This document shows, piece after piece, positions 18,733 through 27,558 of a DNA stretch of 64,000 bases. A model generated the notes under the pieces. It was not told the origin of the DNA. It saw only the letters and a list, made by a program, of their open reading frames with translations, and did no database searches. A program made the position numbers and the translations under genes. Source of the stretch: Eutreptiella sp. 'Long Island Sound 2002'. Lineage: Eukaryota; Euglenozoa; Euglenophyceae; Eutreptiales; Eutreptiaceae. Each line of letters starts with the position of its first letter. Position 1 is the first letter of the stretch. The stretch covers positions 140,380,961 to 140,444,960 of the forward strand of contig OZ038382.1 in the NCBI GenBank assembly GCA_964036045.1. Direction: 5' to 3'.

Positions 18733-19535
18733 TCAGGGAGGGGGACTGGGGCTCGGGGACTTTTTGCCGGTTTGTGGGCGTTTGGGTAGGCGCGGCGGGG
18801 GGAGGCCTTGGCTCCACTCCGGGGGGAGCTCCCCAGTGTATTTGATGCCTGTGTGGGCCTTGTTCTCTTCGGTGCGGAGCCGGATGGGGTGGGCGAGCTC
18901 CAGGGTGTAGCTGACTGGCTTGTCCGGGGCGCTGCTGACTTGGTCTAGTTCCTTTTGGCGGTGCCAGATCACCCGGATCTGTGGCCCCCCGTTGTCCCCC
19001 GGTTCCTTGGGGCGGTACTGGATCGTGCCCTCACACCAGATCCAGTCGCCTGTGTGGTCGTTGCGGAAGGGCTGTTGGACCTTCGCGCCTTTTTCGAATC
19101 CTGGGTACGCTTTGGGCGGGGGCGGTGCTGGTGGCGGGAGGGAGGATGATGAGGATGCCTGGTCCGGGTGGGGCGGTGGTAGTGATGGGAGGGAGGATGA
19201 CAAGGATGCTTGGTCCGGGTGGGGCGGTGGTAATGGTGGGAGGGAGGATGACGAGGATGCTTGGTCTGGGTTCGCCGGGTGGGTCGGGTGGGAAGCGGGG
19301 GGTCGGGAGGTCGCTGCTTTTCCGGCTTGGCTGGGGGCGGATGCGCCCCTTTGTCATCTCGTTCGCTTGGGTGGGACTGGAGGTAGCGGGGCTGGGGGGA
19401 CATGGGGTTTGAAGAAGGGATGCGTTGCTTGCTGATCCGGATCCCTCAGTGGGGGTTCTGCCGGTGTTTGCATTTTCGCTTTCGCGTGGCTGCGTATGAT
19501 GTCGGCGAGCTTGCGCACGGTCTCCGGGGGATCTG
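18733..19535 (-). pseudogene. LINE ORF1-like region with a possible Tudor/SH3-like domain
   Basis: One frame runs from the 5' end of the element to TGA 18733-18735, with one earlier TGA at 19354-19356 after PPKRTR. The first part is helical and basic (RKLADIIRSHAKAK). A Pro/Ser region with three 17-residue repeats follows, then a compact block KGAKVQQPFRNDHTGDWIW and CEGTIQYRPKE with VIWHRQKEL. The pattern of a small barrel with GDWIWCEGTI resembles Tudor/agenet-type domains, but that is only a suggestion. No RRM or zinc knuckle typical of LINE ORF1 is seen. The frame is shared with the EN-RT region beyond the TGA, whose context is TGA-CGG. Confidence 0.6.
19136..19280. repeat. 51-bp tandem repeat inside LINE ORF1
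   Basis: Three near-identical units start at 19136, 19187 and 19238, each beginning GGGAGGGAGGATGA on the plus strand. They encode a 17-residue Pro/Ser/Asp-Gln repeat (PPPHPDQAS). The period is a multiple of three, so the frame is kept. Confidence 0.85.
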
Positions 19536-19564
19536 TCGGCCCTCGTAGAGGTAGGTAGGTAGGT
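19536..19564. repeat. Target-site duplication/tail of the LINE, right copy
   Basis: Exact copy of 6922-6950, abutting the 5' end of the LINE. It still contains (AGGT)4, which belonged to the smaller insertion at 19565-19812 before the LINE arrived. Confidence 0.75.
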
Positions 19565-19812
19565 ATCTTCGGGAGCTCGGGATGCCTCCTTTGACGGTGC
19601 AGGAAGAAGGTCTTACCAAGGGGACGTCCTGTCCCTCCCACTGCCCTATATTAGGTGCCTCTTGAGCCGCTCCCGCATGTGCTTGGGAAGGCATTGTCGC
19701 GGCCACCAGGTCCATGTGTCCCAGGTGGGAGGGTGTCCCCACATGTGTCCATGAGTGAGGCCACATGCCCCCCCCTTCGGGCGGCAGCTCTGGGGGCTGC
19801 CCAGCCGTGTGG
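19565..19812 (-). mobile_element. Unidentified 248-bp insertion with ACCT tail in gypsy A gag
   Basis: Copy B is continuous from CTCGGCCCTCG to GAGTTCGTCACGTGG (about 38783-38808), while A has this extra block as well as the LINE. On the minus strand it ends in ACCT units like a LINE tail. The gag sequence on its two sides ends in GTAGAG (6931-6936) and restarts with GTAGAG (19813-19818), a possible 6-bp target duplication. The body does not match the large LINE, so it may be a 5'-truncated copy of another LINE or a SINE. The large LINE then inserted at its tail. Confidence 0.55.
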
Positions 19813-20800
19813 AGTAGAGTTCGTCACGTGGCTGTAGGGCGGCTGCGCCGTTGTCGGTACGAAGAGACTTCTCGGTATCGCTGCAGGGGTCGGCATCGGT
19901 CGGCTCCTCAGGCTCCCCAGGGTGTTTGTTAGCCCTGCCACCAGGTGGTTGGCCTGTACTCGATGACGTGACACTCCCACCGTGGTAGGTGACGCTTGGG
20001 GCGGTATCATCAGGGGCTCCAGTTTCTCTCGGATCTCTTGAGTGAGGTTGCCCACGATTTTAGAGGTGGCTCCTTGGAGCACCTCGTTGATCTCCGACCG
20101 CGTCAGGGACCTGTTGGAGGATCTTCTGGATCCTCTACTCCTGCCTTCAAGAGACTCAGGTCCTCTCTTCAACCCACTCAAGGTTGCATACCCAGGTGCA
20201 TACCCAGGAACATCCACATAGGCTCCCGTAGCGGGTAGAGGATGTTGATAGTCAGCCGCATACGATCGCGGCGCAGAACTGGAGGCCACCGGCTCACTGG
20301 CAGTAGTTGCCTCAGGGAAAGCAGTGGTAGGTGGGCCCATACCATAGGCGGGGTAGGGAGGCATGCCAGTAAAGCCTGTGCCCTCAACCATAGGTGGGTT
20401 GGTTATGGGAGTGGATGTTGCAGCGGCTGGGTCTGGAATTGGGAGTGTGGTGGTTATAGGAGAGGGTGATGCGTGGAGGCCAGAAGCGCTTGGTGCGCCT
20501 TCGAAGGTAGGATCATTCGTCAGGTCTTGCCCTTGGTCTTCTCCTTTGTCTGCTATGCCATCTCCAGCATCCTTATCTCTCTCTCTTCCTCTTCACAGGA
20601 TGAGTGACCACCTCCTCGACTGAGAGGGCCCGGAAGGCGGACTGCAGTCCTTCGAAGGAGTCCTCCGCCACGTCCACTGGCCCATGTAAGGGCTCCGAAG
20701 GTACAGCGCTAGGTCCAGGTCCAGGTTCACCAGGTGCTGGCCTTGCTGGTGCCTCAGGCGCTGACTTCACGTCAGTGTCCTCCTTCTTTGTGTCCATCAT
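19813..20800 (-). pseudogene. Gypsy A Gag, N-terminal part
   Basis: The start codon at 20800 gives MMDTKKEDTDVKSAP, close to copy B (MDTRKEDADVK at 39840). Frames at 20573-20800 and 19651-20391 cover a Pro/Ala-rich, probably disordered N-terminus and a Tyr/Pro stretch (MPPYPAYGMGPP). A helical region follows (LTQEIREKLEPLMIP). A frameshift near 20570 separates the two parts. Beyond TTAQPPYSHVTNST the frame runs into the 248-bp insertion, whereas copy B goes straight on into the middle of Gag. Role as for other Gag proteins: particle assembly and RNA binding. Confidence 0.75.
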
Positions 20801-20897
20801 CGTTCGCCCTTCTGCTTATCTATGACTGTACTCGACGCACTGGCTGTACGGCACGGGGTTGCTGCCGGTACGCGAAGACAGTCTGCCTCTTGCTACC
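20801..20897 (-). promoter_or_regulatory. Gypsy A leader with primer-binding site
   Basis: This is the ~100-base leader between the LTR and the gag start. Immediately inside the LTR (20882-20897) the minus strand reads GGTAGCAAGAGGCAGA; with the last LTR base it gives TGGTAGCAAGAGGCA. That is the expected TGG-starting primer-binding site complementary to a tRNA 3' end. The same sequence is next to the LTR in copy B. I cannot name the tRNA. Confidence 0.7.
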
Positions 20898-21683
20898 AGA
20901 AAAGTTTATAGTGATTTCAACACTGTGTTTGTGCCTCTCCTGCTGCTTGCTGCTGGTGTAGGGTTTCCTGCTGCTTGTTTTTGAAGATGAAAAGGTTTTG
21001 TTTGCTGAAATACAATCGATCCAGGATAGCCCAAGCCAGAGATATGCAAGTAGAGGAGAATCAGTATCAAAGCATGAAGGGCTGCAGTGTAAACAGTGAA
21101 AGATGAAAGGATATTCACAGAAACTGCAAATCAGGTCAAATCGGAATGCAAATTCACAAAGATAGCTGAAATGTTTTGGAAAAGAGTTGGAAAACTGCCC
21201 CATGGTCACTGAATCTCCATAGTGCCATCTCAGGAGATGTGCACTCTTTGTTTTGGGTCCCATATGTGCTGAGGTGGCAGGGCATGTGGCGATGAGGTCA
21301 CTGCCATGTCACATGGGATCTTCCTACTTAGCTAGGCTGACCGAGAATTGAACCCGGGACCTCTCAAAAAGAGGTGCCCAGCCCCCTAGGGTGCATACCA
21401 CTAGGGCAGCTCAGAATTCATGAGAAAACATAGATAAATTCATAGGCTCTGCCCTGGATATGTCAGTTCTCAGTCAACTCAGGAAAAGATGATTTGCCTC
21501 ACATTGATAGGGGATTCAGGGGTCCACTCCATGTCCTGATTGGGTGTTTGGTTCCATAGGTCAAAATGTGTTATCACCACTTTTGATGGGGCCAATACTA
21601 AGATAGAAATGCCTGGATGCTCAGTGCATCTCTAATACAACTGGAGTATGCCTCAAAGCATTGGAAAAGCACTTTTTCTTACT
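20898..21683 (-). repeat. Gypsy A 5' LTR (786 bp)
   Basis: A 786-bp block is shared with 29293-30078 and 39941-40726. On the minus strand it begins AGTAAGAAAAAGTGC and ends CTATAAACTTTTCT. It lacks the common TG...CA ends. It contains a tRNA-like segment (21336-21414). LTRs carry the promoter and the polyadenylation signals of the element; I see no certain TATA box. Confidence 0.92.
21336..21414 (-). other. tRNA-like segment inside the LTR of copy A
   Basis: The minus strand carries a B-box-like GGGTTCAATTC with a flanking 5-bp T-arm-like stem, an A-box-like CTAGTGGTATGC about 50 bases upstream, and the hairpin ACCTC-loop-GAGGT between them. The loop TTTTTGA looks like an anticodon loop. The arms do not fold into a full standard cloverleaf, so I call it tRNA-derived, not a tRNA gene. 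Confidence 0.5.
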
Positions 21684-21794
21684 AAAAGGGGTTGAGGGAT
21701 TTCTTTGGAGGGAGTATGTCACCGACCCCCACAGGCCCATGGCTATGCATTGAGGCTATTTGAGTGCAAACGGATGTCACAGTTGAATCCAGCA
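21684..21794. other. Unassigned flank right of gypsy A
   Basis: The first five bases (AAAAG) are the likely target-site copy of gypsy A. Nothing else recognisable is present. Confidence 0.5.
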
Positions 21795-22650
21795 TAGGGG
21801 GGTATGCGGCTTGTAGGTCGGGCTGGACCATTTAAGCAGAAATTCCCATTTGCACCGTTAAAAAAATGGCAAAAGGGAAGAACGAACTCTGGACACTGAA
21901 AAATGGAAATTGTGTCATCCCACTGTGATATTGCGCAAAATAAGCATCATACTTGAATTCAGCACCCTCGAATTAGGGGGGTTGGGGGTGCTGGACATCA
22001 GTTCTGGCCAATTTTCTTAAAAAGAGCATTTTCAGCCCCTTGGAAAAATGCGCCCTGCTGAAATTTGACAAACAGCACCCTCCTGCACCCTGCTGCAGGT
22101 CACGGGGCCTCATCTGGTGGCAAAAAGGGGCGTCAGTGCGTCAGGAACCCTAAAAATAGGGGGGTTATATGTGAAGTGGACCCCCTATGGCAAAAATATG
22201 ACAGAAATTGAATTTTTGGTCTAATCAATTGATTTTTGCCTGATGCCAGCCAGAAATCAGAATCTGCAGCAGCGGGGGGGGAGGGGGGGGGGTGAATCAG
22301 TGTTCCGTGAGTCCAAACGGGCATCAAAACTGAATTTGGCATACCCAAAATAGGGGGCTTACACACTTTAATCACCCATATCGGACGAAAAATGCAAAAA
22401 CCCCATTTTTGGCATCAAAAATTGGTGTTCGCTCTGATCAATTGAAAAACTGTCAATCTGGACCTGATCTGTACCTCACAGTGCCGCGTAGGTGTTCACT
22501 GGTGGAAAAAGGTGCTACGATTGCACTGGGTATCCCTAAAATAGGGGGGAGTGTACCCTATATCACCCGCCCGGGTCCCGGAGGTGAAAAACATACTTTC
22601 ACCCTCGAGGGGGGGGGGGGGGGGGGCTGTCAGAATTCTGGCTGAAAGCT
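21795..22650. repeat. Degenerate tandem array, period about 185 bp
   Basis: A TAGGGGGG anchor preceded by AAAATA- or GAATT-like sequence recurs at 21795, 21974, 22157, 22351 and 22542, giving intervals of 179, 183, 194 and 191 bases. Around the anchor, phrases such as GCATACCCAAAATAGGGGG or GGTATCCCTAAAATAGGGGG and ATCAATTGA recur. The units are strongly diverged. The period is close to nucleosome repeat length, typical of satellites. Confidence 0.65.
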
Positions 22651-22886
22651 GGCTGATTTCCTGATGTCGACCAGGAATCGCACCAAAAATTGAAAACTGG
22701 TCGGAAAATGTTTTCGTAACGTTTTAAGAGTCCTTTGGGACCACATTGAGGCGTGTGAAACAATTACAGGCTCACTGTACCCGCCTGTGGACCCCTGTGA
22801 CCCTTCAAAAGTGACCCTGTCGGGCTGGAGGAATTCTGCAGGCTGAATTATGGGTTGTGGGGGGGGGGGGGGGGGGGGGGGGGGGG
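22606..22886. repeat. Long poly-G runs
   Basis: Two runs of about 19 and 29 G (around 22607-22626 and 22858-22886) are each followed directly by CTGTCA. A shorter interrupted G run lies near 22276. They sit at the right edge of the ~185-bp array and could form quadruplexes. Confidence 0.85.
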
Positions 22887-22889
22887 CTG

Positions 22890-24429
22890 TCACCTCTCAC
22901 GCCCGAATTGCATCGGGGAGGGGGCTTGACCCCTACCCTGACCCTGACCCTCGTTGTTTACCGTGCGCTAACGTGAGCATGGCGATGCCAACGAAGTCGG
23001 TACACGCCCAAAACATGTGGTTTCCCGTGCGCACACGCGGACATGGCGTTGGTGGACAAGACGGTACACGCACTGCAAACTGTCGGAGCTTGGTTGAGGC
23101 ATAGACTTACAAAATTAAAATTCGGACTTCAGGGAAGGATTGAGCTGAAATTCGGCCACGCGGACCCCGGCCTCGGGCATTGGACACCTGAACGCGATGG
23201 CTGGCAAACACAAAGAACAAAAAACAAAGAGAAAGGCAAAGAGCAGGGGAATGGGCATGGGAACAAGGGAGGGGAGGAGGAATTTGACTGACTGACTGGC
23301 TGGACCCCTGGGACTGACCAGGAATGTTGTAAAAATTCAAAGATAAATCAAAATTGAGTTTTGTAAAATTCCGGTGGCCCCTTGGGACCCTATGCACCAA
23401 TCTCGACCCATTTCAGGCACCCTGTAACCAAAACCGGCCCCCTGTACCCATGGGAAGGGGGGTACTTCACTGGTGGACATTTCAGGACAATTTCAGGGGG
23501 GTGGAGGAGAAATATGGAGGAGAGATTGCAAAAACGAATGTTGTCACCCTACCAAAGCAAAAACAGGACCACACCACCTCATGAGGAAGGGGTCGAACAA
23601 TGTAATGTGCCCTACAACGCCTAGGGCCACGCATTTCTGACACACGGGCCGAAAGGGTGCAGAGCAGGGTATGACATGTTTGCAAATGTGATGAACCCTA
23701 ACTTAACATGCTACCGAACACATGGAGAGGGGGAAATAGCGGCTGAGGCCCCTCATCACTCGTAAGCGGTGCGGCAGGACCACTCATGCTTCAAATCAAG
23801 GGGTCAAACTACCCGCTTGAACCCGGCAAACCCCAGGCCGCGCACCCCCTAAGGAACGGGCGAAGAATTCACAAGGTAGGAATGCAATACCTCAGAAATT
23901 AGCGGTACTTTTTTTGGCATGTCACTGAAATTTCTGATGCTTGTTGGATCCTGAAAAAATGAGAAACAGAGCTCAAGTGTGATGCACACCGGATCCATGC
24001 ATGACATCCGTATGGTAGGGCCACAAAGACGCAAAAGGCTGAGCCTCGGGATCCTCATCGTGATGGTAGGGCCACACAAGAAGGGCCGAATCCAAACCAG
24101 AAATTCAGAAAATTGGTATCCTATCACAATCTCAAGACGATGGGTCAGCAGTGCATCAGTTTTAGCTACCCGGCCAACAGAAATTCGGAAATTCAGTGCG
24201 AGGTCAAAAAAAATTTGATTGGCCCTGAAATTCAGACTTTAGGGTCAAAAATTCTGCCTGGTCCTAAAATTCTGATGTCCCAACCCTCTTGACTGCAGAA
24301 GTTGGCAGATAGAATGAGATCAGGACTCATCATTCCGAAGGAAGGGCCGAGATTATTAGACTATGCCACTTCTCACATTACCGGGAAGGGTTGAGACCGC
24401 AAGTGTAGGCTAAAGCCCTATAGCCACTC
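22890..24429. other. No gene recognised
   Basis: Short frames here show no domain. A 30-40-base phrase (GGTACACGC preceded by ACATGGCG or GCATGGCG) occurs twice about 67 bases apart near 22976 and 23043, and GATGGTAGGGCCACA-like phrases occur twice near 24013 and 24062. The 3' LTR of G3 should begin left of 24430, but I cannot define it. Confidence 0.5.
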
Positions 24430-25761
24430 CTAAAAAGGTGTATCATTCTTAAATGAGGCTACCAAGGCCCTCCAGGCCGTACGTTGCGTAGTCTGGATAA
24501 CCAGACGGGCCTCAAACTCCACATCCAATGTAGAATTTGGTGCCGAACGGGCCAGCACTTGGCGAATGTCGCTAAGTTGGAGGTCAATTTTATGTTTCTT
24601 GTTGTACTGGGTCCAGAGATCATTCATATCGTGCATGAATGCACTAGCGGGCTGAAATTCAGTCTCTGGGTACCCCCTGTACTTGAGCACCCACTCTATG
24701 TGCTTACGGCGCCCCCGTCCGACCGTCGTTTGAGAAACAATGTCCTCAATGACGTACTTGTCGGACTCGACCAGAAAGTCCTGGTCCGTATAGTAGTGCA
24801 GAGGAGGGGTACCCTCCTTAGGGGCCACGTAAGGCTTGAGACTCATAGTGTCTAGCGCCATTTTGCCTCGTTCGGTAGCTATCAAGTAAGTATTGCTGCC
24901 TTGGCGCTGAAGGACTTCACCTGGTCCTTCCCAGACCCGATGCAGCTTATCAGTACCTTTCTTAGTCTTGTAGTCCCTGTACCAGACTTTCTCCCCAAAG
25001 ACATAGACATGGGGAGGATGCGCCTTTCGGAATTCCTCCGCCTTACGGCGGTGAATCTTTTTCAGGGAGTCCTGTACGTAGCGGCAGTCCTGCACCAACT
25101 GTTGGAAGAATCCAACTGCATCCCGACACTCAGATTGGGGAAGAATGGGTGGGCAGTCTCCAAATTCAATGGGATTGCGGCCAAACACTAAATAGTGTGG
25201 CGAATACCCAATGATTGGGCCAGGGATGTCGTTGGAAGCCCAGACGGCCACTGGCAACAGCTGCGCCCAATTTTGCTGGGTTGTTTTCAACAGCCACTGC
25301 CTGAGGGATTCAACGACCACCTGAAATGTTCGTTCTGCACGCCCATTCGACTGGGGTCTCTTGATGGTGGACTGCTTCATGCTGATCCCTGATAGCTTAC
25401 AGAGTTCGCTGAAGAACTTGGCCCTAACCAGATGGTCCTGGTCTGATAAGATCTCTTGGGGCATACGCATGACCGGCACCACCCTCTCCAGATATAGATC
25501 CGCCAGGCCAATTGCGGTTAGGGTCTTACTGCAAAGCACTGCCACCACATGCCCTGTTAAACGGCAAACGACGACTAAAACGTAATCATATGTGTTGCCG
25601 TTTGCAGTACAAGGACGTTCGCTGAGGTCAGAAAAGTCAACACAGACTGATGCAAACTGGTACTCCGGCATTGGTGCGGGATGATTGGACTCTGGCTGTA
25701 AACCCTTACGGCCCTTAGTCTGGCCGCAGATATTGCACTTATTGACAATGGACCGCACCAT
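24430..25761 (-). CDS. G3 integrase core and chromodomain
   Basis: This open frame of 443 codons begins in the zinc-binding region (CNICGQTK). The catalytic core has Asp in VCVDFSDLSE, Asp in EILSDQDHLVRAKFF and Glu in RPQSNGRAERTFQ, the DDE triad with usual spacing. A GPGEV-containing C-terminal domain follows, then a chromodomain around residues 335-390 (KYVIEDIVSQTTVGRG, WVLKYRGYPETEFQPASAF). The function is strand transfer of cDNA, with the chromodomain directing where it lands. No stop interrupts it, but the first zinc ligands are in another frame (25739-26059). Confidence 0.88.
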   Translation of the reverse strand: MVRSIVNKCNICGQTKGRKGLQPESNHPAPMPEYQFASVCVDFSDLSERPCTANGNTYDYVLVVVCRLTGHVVAVLCSKTLTAIGLADLYLERVVPVMRMPQEILSDQDHLVRAKFFSELCKLSGISMKQSTIKRPQSNGRAERTFQVVVESLRQWLLKTTQQNWAQLLPVAVWASNDIPGPIIGYSPHYLVFGRNPIEFGDCPPILPQSECRDAVGFFQQLVQDCRYVQDSLKKIHRRKAEEFRKAHPPHVYVFGEKVWYRDYKTKKGTDKLHRVWEGPGEVLQRQGSNTYLIATERGKMALDTMSLKPYVAPKEGTPPLHYYTDQDFLVESDKYVIEDIVSQTTVGRGRRKHIEWVLKYRGYPETEFQPASAFMHDMNDLWTQYNKKHKIDLQLSDIRQVLARSAPNSTLDVEFEARLVIQTTQRTAWRALVASFKNDTPF

Positions 25762-26059
25762 TTGGTGTAGTTTTTATCAGTTGATATGCACAAGAATACT
25801 TCCGGTTGAAACCTTTCAGTGTTTTTCTGATGCCCGGGTGTGCATACTGATGGCAGGCTTTAATGACTTGTTTGACCAGGTCATATGGTACACACACACG
25901 TCCATTGCTTCGCACCTTATCGTTATGCAATGTATATGACTGTCCATCGACCTCAATGAACTTGTGCTGCCGTAAAGCATCCCAGCGGGGAGCAAAAAAC
26001 GGGTCAAGCTCATAGTGGGAGGACCAGTCATCATAAAGGACAGAGATTGCGGGGGGCAC
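25739..26059 (-). pseudogene. G3 integrase N-terminal region
   Basis: It contains the two His ligands of the HHCC zinc finger (CHQYAHPGIRKTL); the Cys pair lies in the next frame at 24430-25761, so a frameshift falls near 25750. Upstream sequence (WDALRQHKFIEVDGQSYTL) is the usual spacer between RNase H and integrase in Ty3/gypsy elements. Confidence 0.75.
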
Positions 26060-26080
26060 TTTAATGGCTTCTATGTCTCC

Positions 26081-26282
26081 CCTACGTTCTCATTTGGACC
26101 ACGTACTTCACACAGTGGTTTTACCCGGTTTAACCCGGTTGAACTCAGAAGGGGCGCGGTTGAACCGCTGAACCGTGGTTGAACCGCGGTTGTACCACCG
26201 CCAGCGCTGCCGGCGGCGGCGGCGCCAGCGGCGCGCGCTTTTCTGAACAAAATATTTGCATAACCACCTGAAACTGACGCGG
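26081..26282. mobile_element. ~200-bp element related to the left end of the 44.2-kb transposon
   Basis: The sequence aligns with 44206-44408: CCTACGT then TCTCATTTGGA at the end, TACTTCACACAGTGGTTTTACC, the GGTTGAACC cluster, a CGGCGGCGGCGCCAGCGGCGCGCG block, and AACAAAATATTTGCAT. It interrupts the G3 spacer between RNase H and integrase. A right terminal inverted repeat is not clear; GATCCGACAATGAG at about 26281-26294 is a weak match to the right end of the large element. It is probably a non-autonomous, internally deleted relative. Confidence 0.65.
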
Positions 26283-26667
26283 ATCCGACAATGAGGGTTT
26301 TCACCCCCGGCATATGCCAACTCATGGAGGACATAGTCTCAATCATGTTCCGTGATGCCAATTGTCCCTTGTGTCGGCATTTAGAGTCCAAATTAAGTCT
26401 CTTCTTTTGAGCACGGGTGTATTTTCCTCCCGTCACGATGTGGGGAAGCGTCTGCCAGCGGCTTGATGGCCCTGCCAGGGTTTCATCTCCCACAGATTGG
26501 ATGAAAAGCTCCTCCAGAGTGCTACACTTGGCCCCGTCTGTCGCGACGTAGGGTGCCTCGGCCTCGACCGTGTCGACCAACTTAACCGCTTGTAGTGCAG
26601 CCACTGAGGCTACCTGTAGCTGGTTAAGCATGGCTTGCTCATGGGAAAAGGCTTCGGGCTCCGCTGT
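26283..26667 (-). pseudogene. G3 RNase H-integrase spacer
   Basis: The frame continues from RNase H after a TAA at 26668-26670. It has a Gln/Ala-rich helix (MLNQLQVASVAALQAV) and no known domain. It is interrupted at its end by the ~200-bp element, and homology resumes at 26080 with residues leading into the integrase N-terminal region. Confidence 0.55.
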
Positions 26668-27423
26668 TTAAAGGTAATCACGCACAGACTGCCATTCCTG
26701 TTTTTCGGCTTCCTCCCATCCAGCCAGGTCATCATCCCCACCATGGAAGTTGGTGTCTCGGGCCTCCGGTGCTGGATAGGCAAACCGAGAAAGAGCATCG
26801 GCAACCTGATTCTCCTCACCTGGACGGTAAGTAATATTAAGGTTGAACCGGCTCAAAAACTCATGCCAATGTCCCCGCTGTCCTAACGGCCCAGAAATGG
26901 TACACAAGTCCTCCTTGTACCATTTCACAATGGCTGAATGATCAGTCTGGATCTCAACTGCAGATCCTCCGATCCATGACTGAAATTTCAACAGGCAACA
27001 CACAATGGCATATGTTTCCTGCTCTCTCGGAGTCCAGGCAAACTGCCCCGTGTCCTTGGTACTCCCATTGACGCCGGCCTTGTTCCCTTGCAGCTTGCGG
27101 AAATAGAAGGCAACTGGGTGCCAGTTACCATCTTCCTGCTGCTGCTCAAGAACCCCACCGACTGCATAGTTGGACGCATCAGTGATGACGCGCCACGGCA
27201 GGCCTGGCTTGGGTAAGTACAGCCTGGTTTTCTCGGTTAACACATTCTTAAGGGCCTCGAAGTTGGTTTTCATTTCATCGGTCCAATGAATCCGGGCTTC
27301 CTTAGGTGTTAACTTGATTTTCTTCCTCTTCTGAGGCACTCCAGTGGATGTTCGTAGGGCATTAGGGTCCCTAGGCTGATATTGATATTTGCCTTTGAGG
27401 GCGTTCATCAGCGGTGCTGCCAT
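26668..27423 (-). pseudogene. G3 RNase H
   Basis: An RT-connection segment (MKTNFEALKNVL) precedes RNase H with VITDASNYAVGGVL, REQETYAIVCCLL, IQTDHSAIVKWY and PGEENQVADALSRF; the catalytic acids are present. It is in the same frame as the RT at 27559-28371 but separated by two stops (TGA at 27559-27561, TAA at 27424-27426). Between those stops the codons still read as the usual thumb/connection sequence. It degrades RNA in the hybrid during reverse transcription. Confidence 0.85.
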
Positions 27424-27558
27424 TTAGGCGAATTTGTCGATATACACCTGATACCAGCCCACGAGCACAAGGAATCCCTTCATATCCTTGGCCGTTTTGA
27501 TATCCTTCCCTGTCCATTCTTTTAGTGCTGAGATTTTGGTGGGACTCGGATATCTACA

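Larger units (their letters stand above)
6951..19535 (-). mobile_element. Very long LINE (about 12.6 kb) with EN, RT, RNase H and ULP1-like protease
   Basis: A GC-rich element on the minus strand lies inside gypsy A gag. Its 3' end is at 6951 with a tail of ACCT units and its 5' end is near 19535. Most of the coding region, from 19535 to 13384, stays in one frame broken only by in-frame stops (19354, 18733, 15232 and 15217). Then the frame changes twice at C-runs. The order is ORF1, APE-type endonuclease, RT, RNase H, zinc motif, cysteine protease and a low-complexity tail. The 5' end begins mid-frame, so the copy may be slightly 5'-truncated. The length is about twice that of common LINEs. 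Confidence 0.85.
59..21683 (-). mobile_element. Ty3/gypsy chromovirus-like element, copy A (3' LTR outside window)
   Basis: Read on the minus strand the order is 5' LTR (20898-21683), primer-binding site, gag, protease, Dam-like module, reverse transcriptase, RNase H, integrase, chromodomain and 3' UTR. The protease-RT-RNase H-integrase order places it in Ty3/gypsy and the chromodomain in the chromovirus type. It is closely similar to copy B at 29293-40726 over the whole coding region. Gag is interrupted by a LINE and a smaller insertion. Stops, a deletion near 4215 and frameshifts make it non-autonomous. The five bases after the LTR, AAAAG at 21684-21688, would be one half of its target duplication; the other half is outside the window. 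Confidence 0.9.

Noticed and set aside
21336-21414. A true tRNA gene in the LTR
   Set aside because: The acceptor and D arms do not pair properly and the copy is repeated in every LTR, so it is at most tRNA-derived.
22890-22960. Telomere-like CCCTGACCCT repeats
   Set aside because: Only three imperfect units near 22930-22950; not a telomeric tract.
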